This document shows positions 36,344 through 44,303 of a stretch of DNA of 64,000 bases, piece by piece (position 1 is the stretch's first letter; each line of letters begins with the position of its first letter). Below the pieces are notes generated by a model. That model did no database searches. It was not told the DNA's origin and worked only from the letters and a program-made list of their open reading frames with translations. The translations under genes were made by a program, and so were the position numbers. Source of the stretch: Bacteroidota bacterium (GTDB lineage Bacteria; Bacteroidota; JABWAT01). The stretch spans positions 1 through 64,000 of the forward strand of contig JAIUNL010000004.1 in NCBI GenBank assembly GCA_020161835.1, in the 5' to 3' direction.

Positions 36344-38292
36344 TATTTCATCAATATCACCCTCGTCGTTACCGAACTGGTTTTGCCCATGACTTTTAGC
36401 AGGTAAGTACCGGATGACGCCGGAATACCTGAAGCGGTTTTTCCATCCCACGAAACAATCTGATTTTCTTTTCCCGATGGAAGTTCAACCTGACGAACGA
36501 TTTGCCCCAGAACAGTGAAAACCACAAGAGTCAGCATTTCTTTATTACCATTCCGGATCTGGACGGAAACTTCCGGATTAAACGGATTCGGCCAGGTATT
36601 GACAATCTGAAGTCCGTTTGGCACTTGAGCCGGTTCGGAAACTGAAACCCCGGTTCCGTTGGTGATTTTGATGTCATCCAGGTATAAAGTTTGTCCGGTC
36701 AAAGCCTGATTTTCAGCCACAAACTCCAGCCGTTCAACATCTTTCCAGTCGAAAAGTCCTTTCGGATCAAACCAGGAACCATCCCATGACCCCGATTCAA
36801 CAAAGGAGGAAAGCGGGAATTTCACCGTTTGCCACGTGTCATTCCAGGTCACTTTGGTTGAATTCAGTGTAACCCGGCTTCTCCACGGATGATCTGCCGT
36901 ACCGGTTTTTGAATCGAGAAAACGAACTTCAATCTGGTTGACACCAGACGTTCCCCGAACTTTAAATTCCAGCCAGTAACCAGACGTTCTTAATTTGCTC
37001 AGATCACGCCTGTCGGGTGATTTAAAAACAACCTGTGAGTATTGCTCACCATTTGAAAATTTGATTGCGAAACCAGATTCACCGGCCGGATCAGGTTCAT
37101 GAATGGTAATCGAGCCTGCATTGGTGTAACTGGCATTCGTAAACCCTTTTTTAATCCAGTCAGAATAGATCGAAATGCCGGCACTGTCAGGTTTTCTCAC
37201 CCACGGAAGTTGTGGTGGAGCTGTAAAACCAAGCGCTGCAACAACCGGCAAATTCAGATCTGAGAAAAAACGTTCTGATGACTTTGGAACGAAAAGTCCG
37301 AACTCACCCTGATAGTCCCAGATCGTCCAGGCAATACTATCCGTTTCAAGCTTTTTACTCACGGTTTTATACCATCTGGCACGGTCTTCAGTCGGACTGT
37401 GGCGGGCATAAACGCCAAATTCACCGCAAAATAAAGGCATTTTTCTCGATTTCCTGAAATTTGCCGGGGCATTAAGCACATTCCGTACCCAGGTGTCATT
37501 TCCTTCATTTTTATAGTTGTTAAATGTGTTTTCAATCCAGGTGCCTTTATAAATGGCAGGCAACGCTGGCATTCTGGCGGCATCGTAGGGATACGGAATT
37601 CCCTGCAAACTTTCCAGTGACGGATCTGTCCAACTTGCACCCTGATGCGTGAGCAAAAACGGATCATAAAAGTGGAAGGTGTAAATGATTTTCTTATCGG
37701 AAACAACCGGCAAACTGGCCAGCTGACTGTAGCTGTTGTAATCAACCGGACCTGCGATAATCCAGCGGTCTTTATCAATGGCCCTGATGGCAGAGATCGT
37801 TGCAGTTTGGATCGGATTCCAGATCGCAGCTGTAATGGCATGAGGTTCATTCAGGATTTCGAAGGATAAGTTCGGAAATTTCCCCAGATAATGGGTTGCA
37901 ATCTGTTTCCAGGCGGGAATTAACCAGGTTGCAACGGTTGGGGCAGTTGGGATTGACGGATCAAAATTGTGATTGTCAAGAATCAGGTGAAGTCCGTTTT
38001 TTTCTGCCCAGACGACGGTCTGATCCATGAAAAGAAAAAAAACAGGATTTACCGTATAATCGGGAGCAGGCCCGATCATTCCCTTCAGATCAACCGGCAG
38101 CCTGATGACATCGGCACCCAGCGATTTGATATTTGCAAAGTCAGTTTCGTCATATTTCCCGAAAGTCATGTGCTGAATATCTGAAACCTGAAACCAGCTG
38201 GTGAGGTTTACACCTCGGGAAAACGGCGGATAATTTTGGGCGGAAGCAAGGGTTGGAGCCAGCATCAAAAGAAAGAAAAGGAGATTTTTCAT
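36343..38292 (-). CDS. Secreted GH5 endoglucanase-like enzyme with CBM and T9SS tail
   Basis: The protein has 649 residues. A signal peptide (1-18) is followed by a GH5-type TIM barrel (about 22-350) with the acid/base Glu149 in ILNEPH and the nucleophile Glu291 in CGEFGVY. RGVNLTSW and DNHNF are also typical of cellulases. A jelly-roll carbohydrate-binding-like module follows (about 375-550, WLEFKVRG to LYLDDIKI). The tail is a T9SS sorting domain (WPNPFNPEVSVQI to TRVILMK). It should hydrolyse a beta-glucan or mannan outside the cell. The other glycoside hydrolases of the region are nearby but not contiguous with it. Confidence 0.92.
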   Translation of the reverse strand: MKNLLFFLLMLAPTLASAQNYPPFSRGVNLTSWFQVSDIQHMTFGKYDETDFANIKSLGADVIRLPVDLKGMIGPAPDYTVNPVFFLFMDQTVVWAEKNGLHLILDNHNFDPSIPTAPTVATWLIPAWKQIATHYLGKFPNLSFEILNEPHAITAAIWNPIQTATISAIRAIDKDRWIIAGPVDYNSYSQLASLPVVSDKKIIYTFHFYDPFLLTHQGASWTDPSLESLQGIPYPYDAARMPALPAIYKGTWIENTFNNYKNEGNDTWVRNVLNAPANFRKSRKMPLFCGEFGVYARHSPTEDRARWYKTVSKKLETDSIAWTIWDYQGEFGLFVPKSSERFFSDLNLPVVAALGFTAPPQLPWVRKPDSAGISIYSDWIKKGFTNASYTNAGSITIHEPDPAGESGFAIKFSNGEQYSQVVFKSPDRRDLSKLRTSGYWLEFKVRGTSGVNQIEVRFLDSKTGTADHPWRSRVTLNSTKVTWNDTWQTVKFPLSSFVESGSWDGSWFDPKGLFDWKDVERLEFVAENQALTGQTLYLDDIKITNGTGVSVSEPAQVPNGLQIVNTWPNPFNPEVSVQIRNGNKEMLTLVVFTVLGQIVRQVELPSGKENQIVSWDGKTASGIPASSGTYLLKVMGKTSSVTTRVILMK

Positions 38293-38452
38293 GGAAGAAA
38301 TCCGGATTTATGATGAATAAATGTAGGAATTTAAGACAACTCTTTCCTTTTTTCCGGAAGAAAAACTAATTTAAAAAACATCAGAACAGACCAACTATCC
38401 TGATTTCTAATTCAATCATAACCTGCAGTGCACTTATTAATTTCAGCAAGAA

Positions 38453-38812
38453 ATGAAAACCCAAAAAGAACTTAAAGACGAATACAAACAGAAAAAATTC
38501 AAAATCGGTGTATTCCAGATCAGGAATACAGTTAACGGTAAGATTTTCGTTGGAAGTAATGTGAATCTGGATGCCATCTGGAACCGGCATCAGCTCCAGT
38601 TGAATGTTGGAAGCCACCCGAGTCCTGATCTTCAGTCTGACTGGAAAACCTACGGGGAACAGGTATTTAAATTTGAGATTCTTGCTGAAGTTCAGCAAAA
38701 AGAGGGTGAATCAGGTGATTATTCAGGTGAAATGAAAGATCTTGAACTTCTGTTTCTGGAAGAATTGAAACCGTACGGGGACAAAGGTTATAATAAACCA
38801 CCGAAAAGGTAA
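38453..38812 (+). CDS. Small GIY-YIG-like protein with altered tyrosines
   Basis: The protein has 119 residues. GVFQIRNTVNGKIFVGSN matches the start of the GIY-YIG nuclease fold (usual form GIYxIxNxxNGKxYIGS), followed by an Arg in WNRHQLQL and a Glu-rich LEEL. Both signature tyrosines are phenylalanine here, so nuclease activity is uncertain. Small family members with Phe at these sites occur in other bacteria. The ATG at 38453 is preceded by AAGAA. It is surrounded by unrelated genes on the other strand; its role is unknown. Confidence 0.75.
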   Translation: MKTQKELKDEYKQKKFKIGVFQIRNTVNGKIFVGSNVNLDAIWNRHQLQLNVGSHPSPDLQSDWKTYGEQVFKFEILAEVQQKEGESGDYSGEMKDLELLFLEELKPYGDKGYNKPPKR

Positions 38813-38839
38813 TCCATAACCGAAACCCAATTATACGGG

Positions 38840-39811
38840 TCATAATGTGATGACTTTTTCTTTTTCACAACTTTCATACGCACTCAAAATAAGCTGAAGT
38901 GAGTTTCTGGCATCGGAAAGCGTTGATAAAGGCATTTTTCCGTTTAAAATGTAATCTGTAAAGACTAATGCCTGATTTTCAAATGAGTTGGCGTAATCAT
39001 TTACCTCGGTTACTGGGTTCCCGTTCAGAAAAAGTCTGTCAGTAATTTTTAGTTGTCCTTTTTCTCCCAGAATCCTGATTCCATTTATATCTTCAGCAAA
39101 CCCTGACGTCCAGGATTGCATGACACAACCCAAAGTGCCATCCGGATAACGTAAATTTAACTGGGCGATATCTTCACCTTCCATCCCATTTAAAACCAGA
39201 TTGGATTTGAAAGCCTGCAGTTTCCCGGGCATTCCAAGCAAATAAAGAGATTGATAAACCTGATGGTGGCCACTATCCATGAGTGCTCCGCCAAAACCCA
39301 GGCTTTTCTTTCCTCTCCATCCGGAAGCATGATCTGTTGAAATGGTGTGAGAACTCTGGAAGGACGCATAAGTCACTTTTCCCAATTCTCCCTTGTTCAG
39401 GAGTTCCTTTGCCAGAACAATTGAACTGCGATAAACAAAATTGTGAGCTGGCATCACCCGAACGTTCTTTTCGGATGCCAAACGGATAATTTCATCAATC
39501 TGGGCAAGCGAAGAAACAACCGGTTTTTCAACCAAAACAGGTTTGCCAGCCTCAATTGCCATTAAAATCTGGTGGTAATGATCTGAATTTACACTTCCAA
39601 TTATCAGCGCATTAATCTCAGGGTCAGAAACCATAGTTTCAAAACTATCATAAGGTTTTATTCCCCACTCTGAACACATTCGGTTCAATTTTTCCCGGTT
39701 GCTGTGTGTGCACATCCCCGTAATACGGGCATCCGGGTTTTTCGAAAATCCATCAAAATGAAACCTGGAAATAAATCCGGTTCCGACTAAACCAATATTC
39801 AGTTTTTTCAT
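38840..39811 (-). CDS. Gfo/Idh/MocA family oxidoreductase
   Basis: The protein has 323 residues. It has an N-terminal Rossmann fold with GLVGTGFISRFH (NAD(P) binding), the EKPVVSS motif typical of the family, and a C-terminal beta-sheet substrate domain containing GGALMDSGHHQ. Family members oxidise or reduce sugars, inositols and related polyols. The position between two glycoside hydrolases (GH5 and GH2) suggests use of a released sugar, but this is inference. It precedes a small membrane protein gene by 21 bp on the same strand and may be transcribed with it. Confidence 0.9.
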   Translation of the reverse strand: MKKLNIGLVGTGFISRFHFDGFSKNPDARITGMCTHSNREKLNRMCSEWGIKPYDSFETMVSDPEINALIIGSVNSDHYHQILMAIEAGKPVLVEKPVVSSLAQIDEIIRLASEKNVRVMPAHNFVYRSSIVLAKELLNKGELGKVTYASFQSSHTISTDHASGWRGKKSLGFGGALMDSGHHQVYQSLYLLGMPGKLQAFKSNLVLNGMEGEDIAQLNLRYPDGTLGCVMQSWTSGFAEDINGIRILGEKGQLKITDRLFLNGNPVTEVNDYANSFENQALVFTDYILNGKMPLSTLSDARNSLQLILSAYESCEKEKVITL

Positions 39812-39832
39812 GTACGCTGGGGTGATAAATAG

Positions 39833-40213
39833 TTATTTTTCTGTCAACGGATGAGTGAACATGATCCAGAAAAACAACGCGGCAAATAAAAGGGAAAGTA
39901 TTGACGGAATCCAGAACTCCGGCTGGTGAGAAATGGCCCCTTTCAGCATAGCCATTCCGGCCGCAAAAAAATGGAGTCCGTTTCCCAGGGTCAGCGGGCG
40001 GTTATAAATGCCCCCAACGGTTGAACCTTTCGCCGACCAATTCAGGATTGCAAACCCCAAATACAGCGCGCCTAAAACCTGAATCAAAACCGATAAATGT
40101 CCATTGGCCGGAATTTGAAACCAGGTTAGCAGTTCCTGCGGGAAAAAGGTCGCAGTTAGTCCGGTCAGAGCAAGAAGAATGGCACTTGAGGTCAGGATAA
40201 GTTTTGATTTCAT
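39833..40213 (-). CDS. Small membrane protein, four segments
   Basis: The protein has 126 residues from the ATG at 40213, which follows GGAAAG. Four hydrophobic helices are evident (ILTSSAILLALTGLTATFF, VLIQVLGALYLGFAILNW, LGNGLHFFAAGMAML, SILSLLFAALFFWIM). No family is recognised. An upstream in-frame ATG at 40285 would translate the CCGACC repeat, so I reject it. It sits between the oxidoreductase and an NAD-dependent epimerase-like gene, all on the minus strand. Confidence 0.7.
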   Translation of the reverse strand: MKSKLILTSSAILLALTGLTATFFPQELLTWFQIPANGHLSVLIQVLGALYLGFAILNWSAKGSTVGGIYNRPLTLGNGLHFFAAGMAMLKGAISHQPEFWIPSILSLLFAALFFWIMFTHPLTEK

Positions 40214-40241
40214 GGTTTCTTTCCAATTGTATTTGTTCCCA

Positions 40242-40366
40242 TGTAACACCGACCTCCCGGTCGGTATCCAGAAATTAAAAGGCAACCGACCAGAGGTCGG
40301 TGTTACAAAAATCCTTACTTGTGGTTAATGCATTTCCATTTTCTGAGACACGATAAATCGTGTCTC
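40242..40366. repeat. CCGACC unit and GAGAC-type palindrome
   Basis: At 40242-40307 lie TGTAACACCGACCTCC and its inverted copy ending GGTCGGTGTTACA around a short spacer. At 40345-40366 lies a hairpin with arms GAGACACGAT / ATCGTGTCTC, a relative of the palindromes in the T9SS array. CTCCGCGTCTCAGCGG follows near 40415. Confidence 0.8.
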
Positions 40367-40438
40367 TACGAAAAACCGAATTTGCATTTACTAAAAAAAC
40401 TCCCCCCGCTCTGCGATCTCCGCGTCTCAGCGGTCGAA

Positions 40439-41101
40439 TCACTTCCCTGCCAAAGCTCTGATGTCTTTCACTTCAAGCACCTTTTTGGGGTATCCTTTGG
40501 TTACCGAATGAATCATCGCAAGACCGATTTCCTCAAGTGTACCCATTATTCCCGGCATCAGAAACTTCAGGACAGGAAGAAGCGGACCAAGAACTTTATA
40601 GGTTGTGTAGGTGTGCTTCATGCCGGGCAACGGCTGAATTCCGCCCGGGCGGAAAGCATAAACCTGACGAAAAGGCAATTTCATCAAATCATTTTCAGTT
40701 TTGCCCTTAACCCGTGCCCACATCATTTTCCCTTTTTCGGTACTGTCGGTTCCTGAGCCTGAAATATAGCAAAACGTCATGTCCGGATTGACTTCAGCAA
40801 GCGTGCCTGCAAATCCCAGCGTCAGATCGTAGGTCAGTTTACGGTATTGCTCTTCTTTCATTCCGGCGGAAGAAACGCCTGAACAGAAATAACAGGCATT
40901 GTAACCCGTCACTTCCTTTTTCAGAGAAGAAATATCCTGAAAATTACTGTGAATGATTTCCTTTAATTTCGGATGCTGAACTCCGCATGTCTTTCTGCTG
41001 ATAACCAAAACCGATTCCACATCAGGGTGATTCAGACAAATGTGAAGAACCCCTTCACCCACCATTCCGGTAACCCCGGTAATAATTGCTTTAATTTTCA
41101 T
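40439..41101 (-). CDS. NAD(P)-binding epimerase/reductase-like protein
   Basis: The protein has 220 residues from the ATG at 41101, placed four codons after an earlier ATG because GGAG lies just upstream of it. The N-terminus IKAIITGVTGMVGEGVLH is a Rossmann GxxGxxG dinucleotide site of the extended/atypical SDR family. GSGTDSTEKGKMMWARVKGKTE contains a K-x-x-x-E rather than a classic YxxxK. It resembles small NAD-dependent epimerase/oxidoreductase-like proteins of unknown substrate. It lies alone between repeat clusters. Confidence 0.8.
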   Translation of the reverse strand: MKIKAIITGVTGMVGEGVLHICLNHPDVESVLVISRKTCGVQHPKLKEIIHSNFQDISSLKKEVTGYNACYFCSGVSSAGMKEEQYRKLTYDLTLGFAGTLAEVNPDMTFCYISGSGTDSTEKGKMMWARVKGKTENDLMKLPFRQVYAFRPGGIQPLPGMKHTYTTYKVLGPLLPVLKFLMPGIMGTLEEIGLAMIHSVTKGYPKKVLEVKDIRALAGK

Positions 41102-41137
41102 AAATTTCTCCAATGTGTGGTGTAAATTCTTTTCTGA

Positions 41138-41246
41138 TGTAACACCGACCTCCGGTCGGTTCCCATTTAATTCAATACCGACCGGAGGTCGGTGTTACAA
41201 AAAAATCCAAAATTTCAAAATACTGAGACACGATAAATCGTGTCTC
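41138..41246. repeat. CCGACC unit and GAGAC-type palindrome, second pair
   Basis: The order equals that of 40242-40366: a TGTAACACCGACC unit (41138-41199) followed by a GAGACACGAT / ATCGTGTCTC hairpin (41225-41246) and a CTCTGTGGTAAAA word near 41310. Two different families in the same order on both sides of one gene suggest they were copied together. Confidence 0.8.
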
Positions 41247-41334
41247 TACGAAAACCAAAATAAAAAAATTCTCCCCCCGGTTTGTACTCGTTGTATTTCC
41301 TCCGTAACCTCTGTGGTAAAAGGAATTTGTATTT

Positions 41335-43176
41335 TCAACGCGGGAAATTCTCTTTCTTATCGTAATATGCCTTCAGTACGAAAAAAGCTTTTTTCTTTTC
41401 TCCGGATTCAGAAAATAATCCTTTTCGGTTCCAGCCATCCTGAATCCCGGGAAGTAACCGTCTGGGTGACCTGAAGTCCGACAAAATCCAGGGAGATAGG
41501 CCACGAAGTGACGGAATTTTTTCCAGCATGGCCAAATTCCGGATATACAATTCTTCCTGATACTCTTCTGTCCAGCGGGCCTCTTTGCTGCCGTGAAGTC
41601 CGAACTGGGCATCACCGCCAAATTCACTGATGATCAGCGGTTTATCTGGATTCACGTTCCACTTTACACGGTTAGCTTTTTCCGGAAGTCCGTCATACCA
41701 ACCGATATATTCATTAACCGAAACCACATCAACAAAATCAGCAAACGGATCTTCAATAACGAGGGTCATCGGATCTTCCTTCGTTGAGTGCTTCTCCAAC
41801 GCTGCACTGATTAAACGGGTTCCATCCAACTTTCTTGCTTTTTCAACCAGCCGGTGAAGAAATTTCGTTCTTGCTTCACTTACCGGGGTTTCATTGGCAA
41901 CCGACCAGATAATCACATTCGCCCGGTTCCGGTCACGGGTAATCATTTCTGTTAGCTGATTTTCTGCATTTTGTACCGTTTCAGGATTGTCCCATAAAAT
42001 CGTCCAGTAAACAGGGACTTCCGACCAGACAAGAATTCCCATTTTTTCTGCTTCACGGATGATATTTTCGTTGTGCGGATAGTGAGCCAGTCTTACAAAA
42101 TTGCAGTTCAACTCCTTTGCCCGTCCAAGAATGAGTCGAGCATCTTCAACCGACCACGCCCGGTCGCCACGAAGACTGTTCTCTTCATGGACTGAAATTC
42201 CCCTCAGAAAAATGGATTTCCCGTTCAGAAGCAGGTCGGCTCCTTGTGTTGAAATGGTTCTGAACCCGATCTGATCAGTTAGTTTTTGATTCCGGATGGA
42301 AAGTGAAACCGTGTAAAGTTTTGGGTTTTCAGTTGACCAGGGTGTGTAATCCGGAAGAGAAAAATCCACCTCAGCCCAACCGGAGGAATTGGCTTGAACC
42401 GTTTCCTTCAGTTTGAGTTCAGGAATCTCAACAGTTACGGTCTGGTTAAGCTGGCTTCCGTCAAGCTGAATAAATCCGCCAACTTTTTTAGGATTATCCT
42501 TTTTCAGCTGGATGACATAATCCTGGATAAACGTCTGTGATTCTTCAACGAGCCAAACTTCACGGGTAATGCCGCCGTAATTGAACCAGTCAGTATTCAC
42601 TGTCGGGATGGCTTCCCTTTTCCGCCGGTTATCTGCTTTAACGACCAGAGAATTGCTTCCGGGTCTGAGCCATTTGGTGATTTCAAAGTTGAACGGCGTA
42701 AATCCGCCAACATGTATACCGAGTTTATGTCCGTTCAGGTAAACTTCTGCCTGATAGTTCACAGCACCGAAATAAAGAAAAATCCGGTTGGTCGGGTCTG
42801 CTGCAGTAAATTCAAAAAGCTTCCGATACCAGACAGTTCCCTCATACCAGAACAATTTATCATCTTGAATATTCCAACTTCGCGGGACCAGTAGCCACGG
42901 TGATTCATCAAAGTTGTATTCCACCAGTTCGGATTGATTAACCGGGTGATAATCGGTAAAAATAGCTCCCGGATTTTTTTCATATCCAGGCTGGGAATCA
43001 TGCGGTTCATACCGGTAATTGTAATAACCGGTTTCATACGGATCTACAATGGATCGCCATTTTCCGTTGAGAGAGGTGATTTTCCGGTTTGGAAGGTTTT
43101 GAAGGAGGTTAGACTGTGAAAAAACCTCGAATCCCGTAAAGAGAATCAGGAGAAATAAAACGACGGTTTTCTTCAT
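41335..43176 (-). CDS. GH2 glycoside hydrolase (beta-glucuronidase/galactosidase type)
   Basis: The protein has 613 residues with a signal peptide (1-20). Domains: GH2 sugar-binding jelly roll (about 30-210, with WYRKLFEF and NTDWFNYGGITREV, close to beta-glucuronidases), an immunoglobulin-like domain (about 215-310), and a TIM barrel with acid/base Glu429 in WSVANETP and nucleophile Glu518 in IISEFGGD. It should remove a terminal beta-linked sugar or uronic acid, probably in the periplasm. It has no T9SS tail, unlike the GH5 enzyme. It belongs with the carbohydrate genes of 36343-45983. Confidence 0.93.
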   Translation of the reverse strand: MKKTVVLFLLILFTGFEVFSQSNLLQNLPNRKITSLNGKWRSIVDPYETGYYNYRYEPHDSQPGYEKNPGAIFTDYHPVNQSELVEYNFDESPWLLVPRSWNIQDDKLFWYEGTVWYRKLFEFTAADPTNRIFLYFGAVNYQAEVYLNGHKLGIHVGGFTPFNFEITKWLRPGSNSLVVKADNRRKREAIPTVNTDWFNYGGITREVWLVEESQTFIQDYVIQLKKDNPKKVGGFIQLDGSQLNQTVTVEIPELKLKETVQANSSGWAEVDFSLPDYTPWSTENPKLYTVSLSIRNQKLTDQIGFRTISTQGADLLLNGKSIFLRGISVHEENSLRGDRAWSVEDARLILGRAKELNCNFVRLAHYPHNENIIREAEKMGILVWSEVPVYWTILWDNPETVQNAENQLTEMITRDRNRANVIIWSVANETPVSEARTKFLHRLVEKARKLDGTRLISAALEKHSTKEDPMTLVIEDPFADFVDVVSVNEYIGWYDGLPEKANRVKWNVNPDKPLIISEFGGDAQFGLHGSKEARWTEEYQEELYIRNLAMLEKIPSLRGLSPWILSDFRSPRRLLPGIQDGWNRKGLFSESGEKKKAFFVLKAYYDKKENFPR

Positions 43177-43258
43177 GGCTGGATGGTTTTTGGAGTTAAG
43201 GATGTTTTGGATTGCGATTGGGAAAGGTAAGGAGGAAATGGGAAAATCGGAATTATTT

Positions 43259-43437
43259 TACCACAGAGTGAGCAGAGTTTTTCATAGAGGAACACAGAGA
43301 TATTTTTTATTAAAAACCATTCAAACGAATTTAATTTTTCTTTTCACCCGGTTTTAGTGGGTTCATATCCCGTTGTAACACCAACCTCCTGGTCGGTTCC
43401 TTATTCATTCCAAACCGACCGGGAGGTCGGTGTTACT
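43259..43437. repeat. CACAGAG words and a CCGACC unit in a 331-bp gap
   Basis: The gap 43177-43507 holds no gene. At 43259-43302 the words ACCACAGAGTGAGCAGAG and AACACAGAGA appear, and at 43374-43437 a CCGACC inverted unit (TGTAACACCAACCTCC to GGTCGGTGTTAC). Near 43475-43505 lies CTCAGCGTTCCCAGCGTCCC, again a word seen elsewhere in the window. Confidence 0.75.
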
Positions 43438-43507
43438 TAAAGCCCAAATTGTATTTAACCCAAAAAATCTCCCCCCGCTCAGCGTTCCCAGCGTCCCTGC
43501 GGTCGAA

Positions 43508-44047
43508 TTATCCCCCCGCAAGGGCAATCATTTTTTTCACTGTTTCCAGATTACGGGTGGTTGCTGTCACTTTCAGTTTGGATTCAATGAAATTGTTGCT
43601 GAAAAGTGAGTTTCCGTAACTTCCTTTGATGTGGATGTAAACGACTTTCTCTGAAAGAATAATTTCGTCGACGTCACTTTTAAACGAGTCCAGTTTTACC
43701 TTTCGGTCTTCAGACGGAACGTCACCCAGAAAAGTAAAATAAAGCCGTTCACCTTCCTTCAGGGTTTCTTCAGAAAATGGACAATCAGCCAGAACCTGTT
43801 TTAAATAGTCAGGAGTCACCGCCAGAACATCCACGTCAAAAGCATAATGATTTTTGATGATTTGGTGGACCAGATTTTCGGTCTCCTTCAGCGAATGATC
43901 TGAACTGACCACCAGATTACCACTTTGAATGTAAGTCACAACCTCAGAAAATCCGCCAGCTTCCAGCAAAGCCTGTAATTCTTTCATCAGGATTTTCTTT
44001 TGTCCGGATACGTTGATGCCCCGGAGAAAAACGATTTTTTTATTCAT
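43508..44047 (-). CDS. DUF1697 family protein
   Basis: The protein has 179 residues. The N-terminus FLRGINVSGQKKILMKEL and TYIQSGNLVVSSD identify the DUF1697 family, found widely as single small cytoplasmic proteins. No catalytic activity is established to my knowledge. It stands alone between repeat-filled gaps on the minus strand. Confidence 0.88.
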   Translation of the reverse strand: MNKKIVFLRGINVSGQKKILMKELQALLEAGGFSEVVTYIQSGNLVVSSDHSLKETENLVHQIIKNHYAFDVDVLAVTPDYLKQVLADCPFSEETLKEGERLYFTFLGDVPSEDRKVKLDSFKSDVDEIILSEKVVYIHIKGSYGNSLFSNNFIESKLKVTATTRNLETVKKMIALAGG

Positions 44048-44088
44048 TCGATAATGTTTTTATTAAAATGGAAAAACGAATACATTTT

Positions 44089-44223
44089 ACCACAGAGTGA
44101 GCAGAGTTAATCACAGAGGAATGCAGAGTAGGTATTTGATTCAAAAAGAAAAAAATGTCATCCCGGACTTGATCCGGGATCCATGCATTTTATACTGGAT
44201 GCTGAATCAAGTTCAGCATGACA
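44089..44223. repeat. CACAGAG words and CCCGGACTTGATCCGGG unit
   Basis: At 44089-44128 lies ACCACAGAGTGAGCAGAG and a second CACAGAGG word. At 44157-44223 lies TCATCCCGGACTTGATCCGG followed by TACTGGATGCTGAATCAAG and TTCAGCATGACA, an inverted-repeat family known from many bacterial genomes. The rest of 44048-44303 shows no gene. Confidence 0.8.
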
Positions 44224-44303
44224 GCAAATCGCCCCTACAGAATTCTGAATTTCTTAAAAAATAATCCCCCAGCCCTGCGTTCTCAGCGGTAAAATGTATA
44301 AAA

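Noticed and set aside
36299..36451. N-terminal extension of YefM
   Set aside because: It would run through the operator and into the GH5 coding region; the family start fits 36298.
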